A stretch of 64,000 bases of DNA from Agarilytica sp045430345 (GTDB lineage: Bacteria; Pseudomonadota; Gammaproteobacteria; Pseudomonadales; Cellvibrionaceae). Below, one piece after another: positions 55,665-64,000 of this stretch; positions within the stretch are counted from its first letter, which is position 1, and every line of letters begins with the position of its first letter. A model generated the notes under the pieces. The model ran no database searches. It was not told the DNA's origin and saw only the letters and a list, made by a program, of their open reading frames with translations. Where the stretch lies: positions 124,001 through 188,000 of the forward strand of contig JAILXT010000005.1 in assembly GCA_045430345.1 (NCBI GenBank). The letters are read 5' to 3'. The position numbers were made by a program, and so were the translations under genes.

Positions 55665-56402
55665 ATGAACCCCATACAAGAAGGACAGCAAGTCCCCCAG
55701 GTCACCTTTAATACACGCCACGGCGACCAGTGGGTCAATATTTCTACCGACGACATATTCAAGGGCAAATCCGTTATATTATTTGCCCTACCCGGTGCAT
55801 TTACCCCCACGTGCTCATCCACACATTTACCTCGCTATAACGAGCTCGCCCCTGTTTTTCAACGAGAAGGGATCGACAGCGTTGTCTGCCTATCCGTGAA
55901 CGACACCTTTGTCATGAATGCGTGGGCAGGCGACCAAGCCGCCGATAACATCCAATTCATCCCCGATGGGAACGGTGATTTCAGTGAAGGTATGGGAATG
56001 CTGGTCGACAAAAGCGAGATAGGCTTTGGGCGCCGCTCATGGCGCTATTCCATGCTGGTGAAAGATGGGATCATCGAGAAGCTCTTCATTGAGCCCGAGA
56101 AGCCCGGCGACCCGTTTGAAGTCAGCGATGCGGATACCATGCTGAATTACATCAACCCCAAGGCAGAACAACCAAAGCGCGTCACCGTATTTACCAAGCC
56201 CGGCTGTCCACATTGCAGCAGAGCGAAAAAGGCCTTACAACAACATGGCCTTGCTTACGAAGAGATAGAGCTCGGTGCCCACGGCGTGAGTTACAGCTCA
56301 CTTACCGCGGTCACAGGACAAGGCACAACACCTCAAGTCTATATTGATGGCGCGCATATTGGGACCGCAGATGAACTTGAGTCCTGGCTAGAAGCGCAGT
56401 AG
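55665..56402 (+). CDS. Peroxiredoxin-5/glutaredoxin fusion
   Basis: A 245-residue two-domain enzyme. The Prx5 domain (1-165) has peroxidatic Cys 50 in PGAFTPTCSSTHLP, and a Grx domain (170-245) has CPHC (181-184) in TKPGCPHCSRAKKAL. Fusions of this type (Haemophilus PGdx) reduce peroxides with glutathione, the Grx part recycling the Prx part. The ATG follows GAGGAATACCGC. It is convergent with the DUF1461-like gene. Confidence 0.92.
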   Translation: MNPIQEGQQVPQVTFNTRHGDQWVNISTDDIFKGKSVILFALPGAFTPTCSSTHLPRYNELAPVFQREGIDSVVCLSVNDTFVMNAWAGDQAADNIQFIPDGNGDFSEGMGMLVDKSEIGFGRRSWRYSMLVKDGIIEKLFIEPEKPGDPFEVSDADTMLNYINPKAEQPKRVTVFTKPGCPHCSRAKKALQQHGLAYEEIELGAHGVSYSSLTAVTGQGTTPQVYIDGAHIGTADELESWLEAQ

Positions 56403-56418
56403 CAAACACAACCTAGCG

Positions 56419-57150
56419 TTAGCGGCAAACGCGTTTTGTCGCTAACGCTGTACCGCCTGAAAGCACAAAGAACATCAGCACCGCCAGCACACCCCACGCA
56501 CCCGCTATCCATGCAAATAAGCGCGGTGCATACATCATGGTCGACATAAGTGATTCTTGGTAATAGAAAAACCATTGATGCTCACTCGGAAAGATCCATA
56601 TATGAAGGGTATTAAATACCTTTTCAGGCCCCACGACGATCAAAACCACACCTAGGCACACAACCACAATCATCAAACCAATGAATTGAAGCGAAAACGC
56701 AGGAAGCCCGCTGCCTTTTCTGAGATACAGAAATACACCCCCTGGCCAAAGTAATACTAGGAGAATCGCTGGGATAGTTAATACGCTGATTAAATTCGCC
56801 ACGTCTTGCAGGTGTACCACCTCAGGCGGCCGTAAAAGTGCTTGCTCACCCCCACTTGAAGGCGACTGATATCGAATATCAGCTAAGCCATCCCCTTGAC
56901 GATGAACAGCAACGTTAATCAAATGAAAGGCCTCAACTCTTTGTGCCCTGGTTGTATCGTGAAACCCCTGTTTATAGCGGTTTTTCGGACCAAACTCTTC
57001 GATTCCTTGTTTAATACCACCATAGTCATGCCAAACACCATAAAAAAAATCAGATTTTGCCATTACCCCCCAGGCAAGAACCGCTGCAACCAGAAAACTA
57101 TGTAATCCATAAAGAGAAGCAAAAAAATAGTGGGATCTAGCGGTGCTCAT
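56419..57150 (-). CDS. DUF1461-like integral membrane protein
   Basis: A 243-residue protein with four hydrophobic segments (about 10-30, 115-135, 150-172 and 210-235). The layout with PPEVVHLQDVANLI before the second segment fits DUF1461, of unknown function. I prefer the ATG at 57150 (MSTARSHYFFASLYG) over the longer frame starting at 57222, since the extra 24 residues are not conserved-looking. The ribosome-binding site is weak. Confidence 0.65.
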   Translation of the reverse strand: MSTARSHYFFASLYGLHSFLVAAVLAWGVMAKSDFFYGVWHDYGGIKQGIEEFGPKNRYKQGFHDTTRAQRVEAFHLINVAVHRQGDGLADIRYQSPSSGGEQALLRPPEVVHLQDVANLISVLTIPAILLVLLWPGGVFLYLRKGSGLPAFSLQFIGLMIVVVCLGVVLIVVGPEKVFNTLHIWIFPSEHQWFFYYQESLMSTMMYAPRLFAWIAGAWGVLAVLMFFVLSGGTALATKRVCR

Positions 57151-57445
57151 GTCAGCTCGAAAGGAAAAGGGAGTCAGTAATTCCCTCAGTATAACGAAGC
57201 TTCTGCGTAATTTCGTAGCCAAACTCAGTTAAAACAGCCTAGATACAGCTGGCCACGATCTTATTCAGCATCAGTGCACTCAGAATGATCCATTCGTGAG
57301 CACACTCGCATACTAGCACCAGAACACCACGTCCTTTTGGTGCAAAATAGAATTTCTTGCTCTAAGTTGGTTCTCCTCAAAAGCCCTTGTCAGCCGAAAA
57401 TCCTCAAAGTTGGACATATTCCACAGTCCACGCACCAAAAGTATT

Positions 57446-57461
57446 AGGCACGCTATTTGCT
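57446..57461 (+). promoter_or_regulatory. Sigma-54 type promoter upstream of the nitrate transporter
   Basis: AGGCACGCTATTTGCT contains GG at 57447-57448 and GC at 57459-57460 with the required 10 bases between them, close to consensus TGGCAC-N5-TTGC. It lies 114 bases before the ATG. Upstream, CTTTTGGTGC (57332-57341) and its reverse complement GCACCAAAAG (57433-57442) resemble half-sites of an NtrC-type activator. The 425-base gap (57151-57575) contains no gene that I can support. Confidence 0.6.
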
Positions 57462-57575
57462 ATCCCTGTAATTACCGATTACTCGCACGCTACTTGGGCA
57501 GCTAATACATCAGCTAAACCTAAAGCGAATAAAGATAGAACTGAGCATTAACCGCTCTTAGCACTAGGAACAACT

Positions 57576-59051
57576 ATGAGTTCATCAAAACTAAACGTGC
57601 TTGATTTTTCTCAAGCTAATGTACGTACACTGCACCTCACGTGGTTCGCGTTTTTCCTTACATTTGTCGTATGGTTTTCTCACGCTCCGCTTAAGCCCTT
57701 AATGGTGGAAGCGTTCAATATGACGAATGCGCAATGGAAAGCCCTTCTTATTTTAAATGTAGCGCTAACCATTCCCGCCAGAATAGTGATCGGGATTCTC
57801 GTGGATAAATTCGGCCCCCGCATTGTCTATAGTGCCCTGCTACTTAGCGCCGGTATTCTCTGCCTAGCGTTCGCCTCCGCCCAAACCTATGAGCAACTTG
57901 CCTTTTTACGATTTGCGATGGGTTTTGTTGGTGCAGGCTTTGTTATTGGTATTCGCATGGTCGGCGAATGGTTTCCTGCCCGCCAAGTTGGTTTAGCTGA
58001 AGGCATTTATGGTGGCTGGGGGAATTTTGGTTCTGCTGCTGCAGCATTTACGCTGCCTACAATCGCGTTATTGATATTCGGTGGAGAAAACGGCTGGCGT
58101 TACGCCATTGCCAGTACGGGCGTCATCGCCTTCATTTACGGCATATTTTTCTATTGGCGCGCACGTAATACGCCAAAAGGATCTACCTATTTTAAACCAA
58201 AAAAATCTGGCGGTTTAGAAGTTACCAGTAAAGCAGATTTCTATTTATATCTTGCGATGAATATTCCTATGTACGCAATCCTTGCGGTACTAGCATGGAA
58301 ACTTTCACCAGCAGGTGTAGGCTTACTCGCTCAAGAAGCAACCTACCTCATGTATGCCATTCTCGTTGCGCTTTTTGCCTTTCAGTTCTCACAAATATAT
58401 AAAGTCAATAAAGATATGCTCGCCAACGGCGCCGATGAGCACGATAAATACAAGTTTAAACAAGTTGCTGTTTTGGATTGGGCTTACTTTGTCACCTTCG
58501 GTTCTGAGCTCGCGGTTGTGTCCATGTTACCTGCATTCTTTTTAGAAACCTTCGAAGGTATGACCTTAGCGAAAGCCGGTATGTTAGGGGCGGTCTTTGC
58601 ATTTATGAACTTGATCGCTCGTCCTGGCGGCGGCTATATCAGTGATAAGTTTGGTCGTCGTAAGTCACTGACCATCTTTATATCCGGGCTCGCAATCGGC
58701 TATTTCGTTATGTCGCAGGTTTCGAGTGGCTGGCCAATCGCTGGTGCCGTTGTCGCCATCATGTTTTGCTCTTTCTTCGTCCAAGCAGGTGAAGGGGCCG
58801 TATTCGCTATCGTACCGTTAGTGAAACGTCGCTTAACCGGACAAATCGCGGGCATGGCCGGTGCATACGGCAACGTGGGTGCGGTTACATTCCTTACGGT
58901 GTACAGCTTCGTAGATGCTAGTACATTCTTTATGATTATCGGCGCGAGCGCTTTAGTAATCCTAGGTATCGTGCAGTTCTTAGATGAGCCAGAAGGACAT
59001 ATGATTGAAGTGGATGAAGACGGAACGATTCAGCAAATCGAATTAACCTGA
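57576..59051 (+). CDS. nasA: Nitrate/nitrite transporter (NarK/NasA family)
   Basis: A 491-residue MFS protein with twelve predicted membrane segments. The nitrate signature is clear: GFVGAGFVIGIRMVGEWFPA followed by GLAEGIYGGWGNFG (about 115-150). It brings nitrate in for assimilation. Downstream are a kinase/phosphatase, nirD and nirB. The sigma-54 type promoter suggests NtrC control. I use nasA on the basis of context; narK would also be a fair name. Confidence 0.9.
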   Translation: MSSSKLNVLDFSQANVRTLHLTWFAFFLTFVVWFSHAPLKPLMVEAFNMTNAQWKALLILNVALTIPARIVIGILVDKFGPRIVYSALLLSAGILCLAFASAQTYEQLAFLRFAMGFVGAGFVIGIRMVGEWFPARQVGLAEGIYGGWGNFGSAAAAFTLPTIALLIFGGENGWRYAIASTGVIAFIYGIFFYWRARNTPKGSTYFKPKKSGGLEVTSKADFYLYLAMNIPMYAILAVLAWKLSPAGVGLLAQEATYLMYAILVALFAFQFSQIYKVNKDMLANGADEHDKYKFKQVAVLDWAYFVTFGSELAVVSMLPAFFLETFEGMTLAKAGMLGAVFAFMNLIARPGGGYISDKFGRRKSLTIFISGLAIGYFVMSQVSSGWPIAGAVVAIMFCSFFVQAGEGAVFAIVPLVKRRLTGQIAGMAGAYGNVGAVTFLTVYSFVDASTFFMIIGASALVILGIVQFLDEPEGHMIEVDEDGTIQQIELT

Positions 59052-59252
59052 TTCGTTAGCTGATATGAGGGGCTAGCACAATGCGCGCCCCTATTTCTTG
59101 CCCAAACGATGTACAATGGAAAACAAGCAGCACTTGCTCTTCGGCACTTACAGGGCCACCGCTAGCCTTTAAAAATACGGGCACGCCCCTAGAATTTCGG
59201 CGACCTAACACCATCACAGACGCTCATAAAAAATCACATAACGGAAAATTAC

Positions 59253-60971
59253 GTGGACCATATTCACTCTTCTCTCAAAATTTCCATTGCTCAGATCAGT
59301 GACAAAGGTCCAAAGCCCGAGAATCAAGATACCGTTGGAGCGCGAATACCCGAAGGCTCTGCGTTAACAACAAAAGGCATTGCTGTCGCCGTTGCAGACG
59401 GCGTGAGCAGCAGCAGCTCAGCAAAGCAAGCAAGCCAATCCGCCATTACCGGATTTTTAACGGATTATTACGCCACACCTGATACCTGGCGCACTCAACA
59501 ATCTGCGGTACAAGTGATCCAATCACTTAACCGGTATCTATGGGGGCAAAGTCAAAATAACGTTCAGCAAGAAGGCTATCTAACAACATTCTCATCCGCG
59601 ATATTCAAAGGGGATAAATGTTTTATTTTTCATGTCGGAGACACCCGTGTTTATCGTTATCGAGAAAACACGCTTGAACAACTCACTCAAGATCACTGCC
59701 AAAAGATTGATAAGAACACCACTTACCTAAGTCGTGCATTAGGCGCGGACTCCATTCTCGAAATAGACATGCATACTGAAGAGTTGCACGCTGGGGACCT
59801 CTATATTTTATCCAGCGATGGCATTCACGATACCATTCCCCGACACAAACTGAAGGAACTTCTAGCGCGTTGCAAAGATCTAGATGAAACCGCGCAAGAA
59901 GCGATAGATCTCGCGAAAGAACTCGGGGCGGACGACAATATCAGTGTTCAAGTCGTTCGCATTGAACAGCTCGGTACTCCCTCTCAAAAAGACGCCATAA
60001 CCGTTCTCTCGCAATTACCTTTTCCTCCGGTATTAAATGAAGGGCAACGCATCGACCAATATCGTGTCGAGAAAATATTACACGAATCTGAGCGCAGCCA
60101 GGTCTATTTAGTGAAAACGGATGAAGGACGCACCCTGGTCATGAAAACCCCGTCGGTTAATTACGACGATGATCCCGCGTACACAGAGCGATTTGTGATG
60201 GAGTCGTGGATCGGCGCAAGAATTATAAACCCTCATGTTGCTCGGGTAGTCCAGCCCAACAATGAGAGAACGTTTTTATATTATTTAACCGAGCACATTG
60301 CTGGGCCAACTTTAACGCAACTTATAAAAGAGCGCGCACCCGTTACAATTCCTGATGCCGTAGAATTGGTGGAGTCCCTTATAAAAGGGCTTCGAGCCTT
60401 CCACCGAAAAGACACGCTACACCAAGATCTAAAGCCCGATAACATTATCGTGGGCACAAACGGACCGGTTATTATCGATTTCGGCTCATGTTATGTCGCT
60501 GGCGTACACGAAGCCGGTGAACCTTTTCAGCGCGACACCATATTAGGGACCTTAAATTACTCCGCACCCGAATATCGTTTTGGCGGCAAGGTCAGCCAAC
60601 GTTCAGATCAATTTTCTTTGGCTGTACTGCTATACGAAATACTTACAGGTTCGCACCCCTACGGTGAAAAGTACGAACGCGCGATGGACCTCAAAGCGTT
60701 TCAACGGCTGAAATATATTCCCGCGACAAAGCACAATCCCCTCATTCCAATATGGCTAGACCGTGCGCTCGAAAAATCACTCAATATATTACCTGGTGCT
60801 CGCTACAACGCATTGTCTGAATGGTTAACGGATCTCAAACGCCCCAATCCCAACTGGGCAGGACCAAATGAGGTCCCCCTTATGGAGAAAGACCCGATCA
60901 AATTTTGGAAAATTGCCGCGGGTATCGGTTGGTGTTTATCGCTCTACCTTTTTATCGATAAATTTATCTAG
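59253..60971 (+). CDS. PP2C phosphatase/Ser-Thr kinase fusion with C-terminal membrane anchor
   Basis: A 572-residue protein. The PP2C domain (about 8-237) has metal residues D26, D49-G50, D189 and D228 and the motif HVGDTR. The kinase domain (about 265-530) has K298, C-helix E317, catalytic HQDLKPDN (390-397), DFG (409-411) and APE (438-440), but the glycine-rich loop is replaced by HESERSQV. A single membrane segment ends the chain (about 552-568). Such fusions sit next to nitrate-assimilation genes in many marine gammaproteobacteria; the substrate is unproven. The start is a GTG and the stop a TAG. Confidence 0.88.
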   Translation: MDHIHSSLKISIAQISDKGPKPENQDTVGARIPEGSALTTKGIAVAVADGVSSSSSAKQASQSAITGFLTDYYATPDTWRTQQSAVQVIQSLNRYLWGQSQNNVQQEGYLTTFSSAIFKGDKCFIFHVGDTRVYRYRENTLEQLTQDHCQKIDKNTTYLSRALGADSILEIDMHTEELHAGDLYILSSDGIHDTIPRHKLKELLARCKDLDETAQEAIDLAKELGADDNISVQVVRIEQLGTPSQKDAITVLSQLPFPPVLNEGQRIDQYRVEKILHESERSQVYLVKTDEGRTLVMKTPSVNYDDDPAYTERFVMESWIGARIINPHVARVVQPNNERTFLYYLTEHIAGPTLTQLIKERAPVTIPDAVELVESLIKGLRAFHRKDTLHQDLKPDNIIVGTNGPVIIDFGSCYVAGVHEAGEPFQRDTILGTLNYSAPEYRFGGKVSQRSDQFSLAVLLYEILTGSHPYGEKYERAMDLKAFQRLKYIPATKHNPLIPIWLDRALEKSLNILPGARYNALSEWLTDLKRPNPNWAGPNEVPLMEKDPIKFWKIAAGIGWCLSLYLFIDKFI

Positions 60972-61077
60972 AAGCTACTAATCGGCTCATGACGTATAGG
61001 GAACGCAGCCACCCAAGCGGCAGACCAACCCCTTAGGGCCGATATAAAATATCTAAGACAAACACCGTCGTTACACT

Positions 61078-61386
61078 TTAGATTTTCCATTTCCCAGGCT
61101 TTACTTGTAACACAAGCACCTCACCAGAGCGGCTCGTTTCGCATAATAGCTTTTTCGAGCTTTTCTCGGCCTCGCTGATCTCTAGAAAATTTATCCAGTG
61201 TTTAAAGCGATCAATTTCTACAGAGGTCGCCGTCTTTCGCTTAAATTTATACGATGTGCCGTCCGCCAAATCAGCCTCCATCGCACTTTTGCATAAGCGC
61301 ATCGATTCTTTGCTATTCACATGAGTATCCGCCATAGCCAACGACCCAAACACCATTATGAACATAGAAAATAGTAACGTTTTCAT
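61078..61386 (-). CDS. Small secreted protein, function unknown
   Basis: A 102-residue protein with a signal peptide (about 1-19, cleavage after AMA). The mature part has two Cys residues that may form a disulfide. I do not recognise a family. It is convergent with the kinase/phosphatase gene and divergent from the HxlR regulator; the operator at 61437-61483 lies between them and could serve both. Confidence 0.6.
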   Translation of the reverse strand: MKTLLFSMFIMVFGSLAMADTHVNSKESMRLCKSAMEADLADGTSYKFKRKTATSVEIDRFKHWINFLEISEAEKSSKKLLCETSRSGEVLVLQVKPGKWKI

Positions 61387-61436
61387 ATACTTAACCCTCT
61401 CTGCCTAGAAAAAAACCACCAAACTATTAGTTTTTA

Positions 61437-61483
61437 TTTAGGATTAATCCTAAATCAGGACTAATTCTGGCAAAATTAGTCCT
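61437..61483 (+). promoter_or_regulatory. Palindromic operator cluster upstream of the HxlR gene
   Basis: TTTAGGATTAATCCTAAA (61437-61454) is an 18-bp perfect palindrome. Directly after it, AGGACTAATT (61457-61466) and AATTAGTCCT (61474-61483) form an inverted repeat with a 7-base spacer. All share an AGGA-TTAAT-TCCT core, as expected for dimeric winged-helix regulators. It lies in the divergent spacer, 62-108 bases from the HxlR ATG. Confidence 0.7.
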
Positions 61484-61544
61484 AAAAAGCAACCTTTCTT
61501 ACAAGGTCCGTTTTTTTCCTCAAAATTGGTGCATAATCAAAGAT

Positions 61545-62048
61545 ATGGATACAACTAGTCACGACAAGCTCCAGTGCTCGCTATCGATCGCCCTCGCGAC
61601 CATCGGCGACCCATGGTCCTCTCTTATTCTTAGAGATTTGATGATATTTGGTGGAACGCGCCGCTTTGAACAGCTACGTGAAGGCCTCGGAATTTCACGA
61701 AATGTCCTAACGGACCGTCTAGGCACGTTGCTGGAACAAGAAATTCTCCGTAAATTTCCCATAGAGGAAGGCGCAAAACGAATGGAATATCGCTTGTCTC
61801 GTAAAGGATGGGAGCTGATGCCTGTCTTACTTGCGACACATCAGTGGTGTGAAAACTGGCGAGAAGACCCAAACAATTCCGCGCTTAAATTTGTAGATTC
61901 AGCCACCGGAAACGAAATTGCCCCGATCGGGGTATATTCTCAAGAAGGGAAATTACTTGGACCGGACTCAATTCACGCAGAGCCCCGCACAGAAAAAGCG
62001 AATGAATACTTAGATGAACTAAAAACGCAAACACCTAAACAAAAATAA
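61545..62048 (+). CDS. HxlR-family winged-helix transcriptional regulator
   Basis: A 167-residue protein with the HxlR domain (about 8-105): CSLSIALATIGDPWSSLILR, RRFEQLREGLGISRNVLTDR and the wing YRLSRKGWELMPVL. The first Cys (residue 11) is the position used for redox sensing in some family members, but that is not shown here. The tail (about 115-167) is an extra segment of unknown role. It probably regulates itself and the divergent small gene through the palindromes just upstream. Confidence 0.88.
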   Translation: MDTTSHDKLQCSLSIALATIGDPWSSLILRDLMIFGGTRRFEQLREGLGISRNVLTDRLGTLLEQEILRKFPIEEGAKRMEYRLSRKGWELMPVLLATHQWCENWREDPNNSALKFVDSATGNEIAPIGVYSQEGKLLGPDSIHAEPRTEKANEYLDELKTQTPKQK

Positions 62049-62101
62049 AAAACGGCGACCGAAGTCGCCAACTAAGTGTACATATCACGAAGGGGAAACT
62101 A

Positions 62102-62437
62102 TCAAGCAGCCAATTCTATATGGCCATTGTTCTTGCGAACCGCATAGGTTTTTATCGATACCGATTCATCTTCTAAACACTCACCGGTCTTCAAATTAAA
62201 ATGTTGTTTATATATCGGGGAAGCCACCACAACCTTTCCTTGAAGATCCCCCACAATACCACGCGCTAGAACGGCAGCGTTGGTAAAAGGGTCAATCGCA
62301 CTCACCGCAAAAAAATCATCTTTTACATTAAATATGGCGACTTGCTCGCCACCAATCAGTGCGCGAACACCGATATCACGGCCAATTTCTTCTTGCTTAC
62401 ACACTGGCTGCCACTGTTTGTCTACAGACTCACTCAT
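62102..62437 (-). CDS. nirD: Nitrite reductase small subunit NirD
   Basis: A 111-residue NirD with the Rieske-like fold but no Rieske Cys/His ligands, as is normal for this subunit. IDPFTNAAVLARGIVGD and SPIYKQHFNLKTGECLED are diagnostic. It partners with NirB in assimilatory NADH-nitrite reductase. GAGGA precedes the ATG, and the gene follows nirB after 18 bases. Confidence 0.95.
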   Translation of the reverse strand: MSESVDKQWQPVCKQEEIGRDIGVRALIGGEQVAIFNVKDDFFAVSAIDPFTNAAVLARGIVGDLQGKVVVASPIYKQHFNLKTGECLEDESVSIKTYAVRKNNGHIELAA

Positions 62438-62455
62438 ACGTTTTCATTCCTCTGT

Positions 62456-64000
62456 CTAGGCCGTCGCTAATTCGTCTTGATTAACAATCCGCACAATCTC
62501 TTCTTCGGTAGCTGGGCGGATTTGCTCTCGCTCTTCAACAAAGACAACCGTCGGGTCTTTTTCATTGCTGTTTACAAAAGTGCGGAAGCGCTTCACTTTT
62601 TCTTCGTCTTCAACTGTTGATTTCCATTCACATTGATAGGCATCAACAACGATTTGCATTTCTTTTTCCAGTTCGTCACTTAAACCGAGTTTATCGTCAA
62701 TCACGACAGACTGTAGATATTCTAAACCACCTTCAAGGTTATCCATCCAAACAGAGGTCCGCTGTAAACGATCCCCAGTACGAATATAAAACATCAGAAA
62801 ACGATCGATATATTTAATCAGTGTTTCGTCATCCAAACCTGTCGCAAATAAATCAGCGTGACGAGGTTTCATTCCTCCATTGCCACACACATAAAGGCTC
62901 CATCCATTTTCAGTGGCAATAACACCTACATCTTTACTTTGCGCCTCGGCACACTCACGCGTACAGCCAGAAACGGCAAATTTTAGTTTATGCGGTGATC
63001 GTAACCCTTTATATCGCTCTTCAATATCGAGCGCCATCTTCACGCTATCGAGTACGCCATATCGGCACCAGGTACTGCCCACACATGATTTAACTGTTCG
63101 CACGGACTTTCCGTATGCATGGCCAGTCTCGAAACCCGCAGCGATAAGCTCTTTCCAAATAAGAGGTAACTCATGCTGCTGAGCACCAAATAAATCGATA
63201 CGTTGTCCACCCGTGATCTTTGTGTACAAGTTGTATTTTTTCGCAACCTCACCCAAAACAATTAACTTATCGGGCGTAATTTCACCGGCAGCAATACGAG
63301 GGACAATGGAGTATGTCCCATTTTTTTGCATATTTGCCATAAAATGGTCATTGGTGTCTTGCAAGCTTGCATGGGAATCGTCCAACACAAACTCATTCCA
63401 ACAACTCGCCAGTATTGAGCTGGCAGTCGGCTTACATATATCGCAACCTAAACCTTTTCCGTGCTTTTCAATTAATTCATCAAAGGTTTGAATTTTTTCT
63501 ACTCTCACCATGTGATACAACTCTTGACGTGTGTACGCAAAGTGCTCACATAAATCGGTATTTACTTCCACACCAAGCTTGGTGAGCTCGGCGTTCATAA
63601 CCTGAGTGGTTAACGCGATACAACCACCACACCCGGTGCCCGCTTTTGTACATGACTTAACATCACCAATAGTGGTTGCACCCTCGGCAACGGATGTGCA
63701 TATTTGCCCTTTCGTCACTTCATGGCAGGTACAAATATGCGCTTCGTCGGGAAGTGATTCAACGCCCATTCCCGCAGAGGCTGCTGCGCCGTCGATATTA
63801 GGTAAAATTAATGCTTCAGGTGCTTCAGGTAAATCCATTTCGTGAATGCACATTTGTTGCAAGGTGCCGTAAGCTTCAGCATCACCCACTAATACGGCAC
63901 CCAGTAATTTTTTACGGTCTTCACTCACCACTAAGCTTTTGTAAACTTCGTTTACACCGTCTTGATAAACATAAGTCAATGCGCCCGGTGTTCTCGCGTG
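62456..64000 (-). CDS. nirB: Nitrite reductase large subunit NirB, C-terminal part (cut by window edge)
   Basis: The last 514 residues of NirB; the N-terminal FAD/NADH part is beyond the window. A BFD-like [2Fe-2S] domain (CTCHEVTKGQIC...GTGCGGC) is followed by the nitrite/sulfite reductase halves. The siroheme-[4Fe-4S] ligands are seen in SCVGSTWC and GCTRECAEAQ. It reduces nitrite to ammonium in the cytoplasm. The open frame continues to the window end without a start. It ends in TAG. Confidence 0.95.
   Translation of the reverse strand, partial: HARTPGALTYVYQDGVNEVYKSLVVSEDRKKLLGAVLVGDAEAYGTLQQMCIHEMDLPEAPEALILPNIDGAAASAGMGVESLPDEAHICTCHEVTKGQICTSVAEGATTIGDVKSCTKAGTGCGGCIALTTQVMNAELTKLGVEVNTDLCEHFAYTRQELYHMVRVEKIQTFDELIEKHGKGLGCDICKPTASSILASCWNEFVLDDSHASLQDTNDHFMANMQKNGTYSIVPRIAAGEITPDKLIVLGEVAKKYNLYTKITGGQRIDLFGAQQHELPLIWKELIAAGFETGHAYGKSVRTVKSCVGSTWCRYGVLDSVKMALDIEERYKGLRSPHKLKFAVSGCTRECAEAQSKDVGVIATENGWSLYVCGNGGMKPRHADLFATGLDDETLIKYIDRFLMFYIRTGDRLQRTSVWMDNLEGGLEYLQSVVIDDKLGLSDELEKEMQIVVDAYQCEWKSTVEDEEKVKRFRTFVNSNEKDPTVVFVEEREQIRPATEEEIVRIVNQDELATA

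Overview
The window is chromosomal DNA from a free-living marine-type gammaproteobacterium. This rests on the S10/str/rpoBC/tufB gene order, the order of the purM-purN/DUF2066-hda and arsC-wrbA-DUF2069 blocks (both Pseudomonas-like), and the protein character. A Cellvibrionales-like lineage (Saccharophagus/Teredinibacter/Simiduia relatives) is my best guess, but that is inference. No phage, plasmid, insertion sequence or CRISPR array is visible.

Region 1 (1-25,100, almost all minus strand) is the translation/transcription super-cluster. In transcription order it reads tRNA-Thr, tRNA-Tyr, tRNA-Gly, tRNA-Thr, tufB, tRNA-Trp, secE, nusG, rplK, rplA, rplJ, rplL, rpoB, rpoC, rpsL, rpsG, fusA, a small cysteine-cluster gene, tufA, rpsJ, rplC, rplD, rplW, rplB, rpsS and rplV (cut by the window edge). 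There are two departures from textbook layout. First, rpoC carries a single in-frame amber codon at codon 255, in the lid loop, splitting an otherwise full-length 1405-codon frame. Second, a second EF-G gene (fusA2) sits on the opposite strand between fusA and tufA, and an intrinsic terminator separates rpsL-rpsG from fusA.

Region 2 (25,100-36,900) holds housekeeping genes: a SPOR-domain protein, coaX-birA-alr, aspS-fmdB, an HU-like nucleoid protein with an Ala/Lys tail, a HIT protein, proS with a lytic transglycosylase, avtA and a lone CheY-like receiver.

Region 3 (37,000-48,650) holds a YihY/BrkB membrane protein, a 96-bp perfect-ended palindromic element, a PspA-like coiled-coil protein translationally coupled to a polytopic membrane protein, arsC-wrbA-DUF2069, sppA, hda-DUF2066, purMN and a DUF4124 protein.

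Region 4 (48,900-57,150) is more accessory. It contains a large lipoprotein with a TraF-like outer-membrane barrel, a pentapeptide-repeat/class III cyclase-like fusion followed by a degenerate HD-GYP protein, a peroxiredoxin-glutaredoxin fusion and a DUF1461-like membrane protein.

Region 5 (57,150-64,000) is nitrate assimilation. A sigma-54-type promoter precedes a nitrate transporter, followed by a PP2C-phosphatase/Ser-Thr-kinase fusion, a small secreted protein, an HxlR regulator with a palindromic operator, nirD and the C-terminal part of nirB (cut by the window edge).
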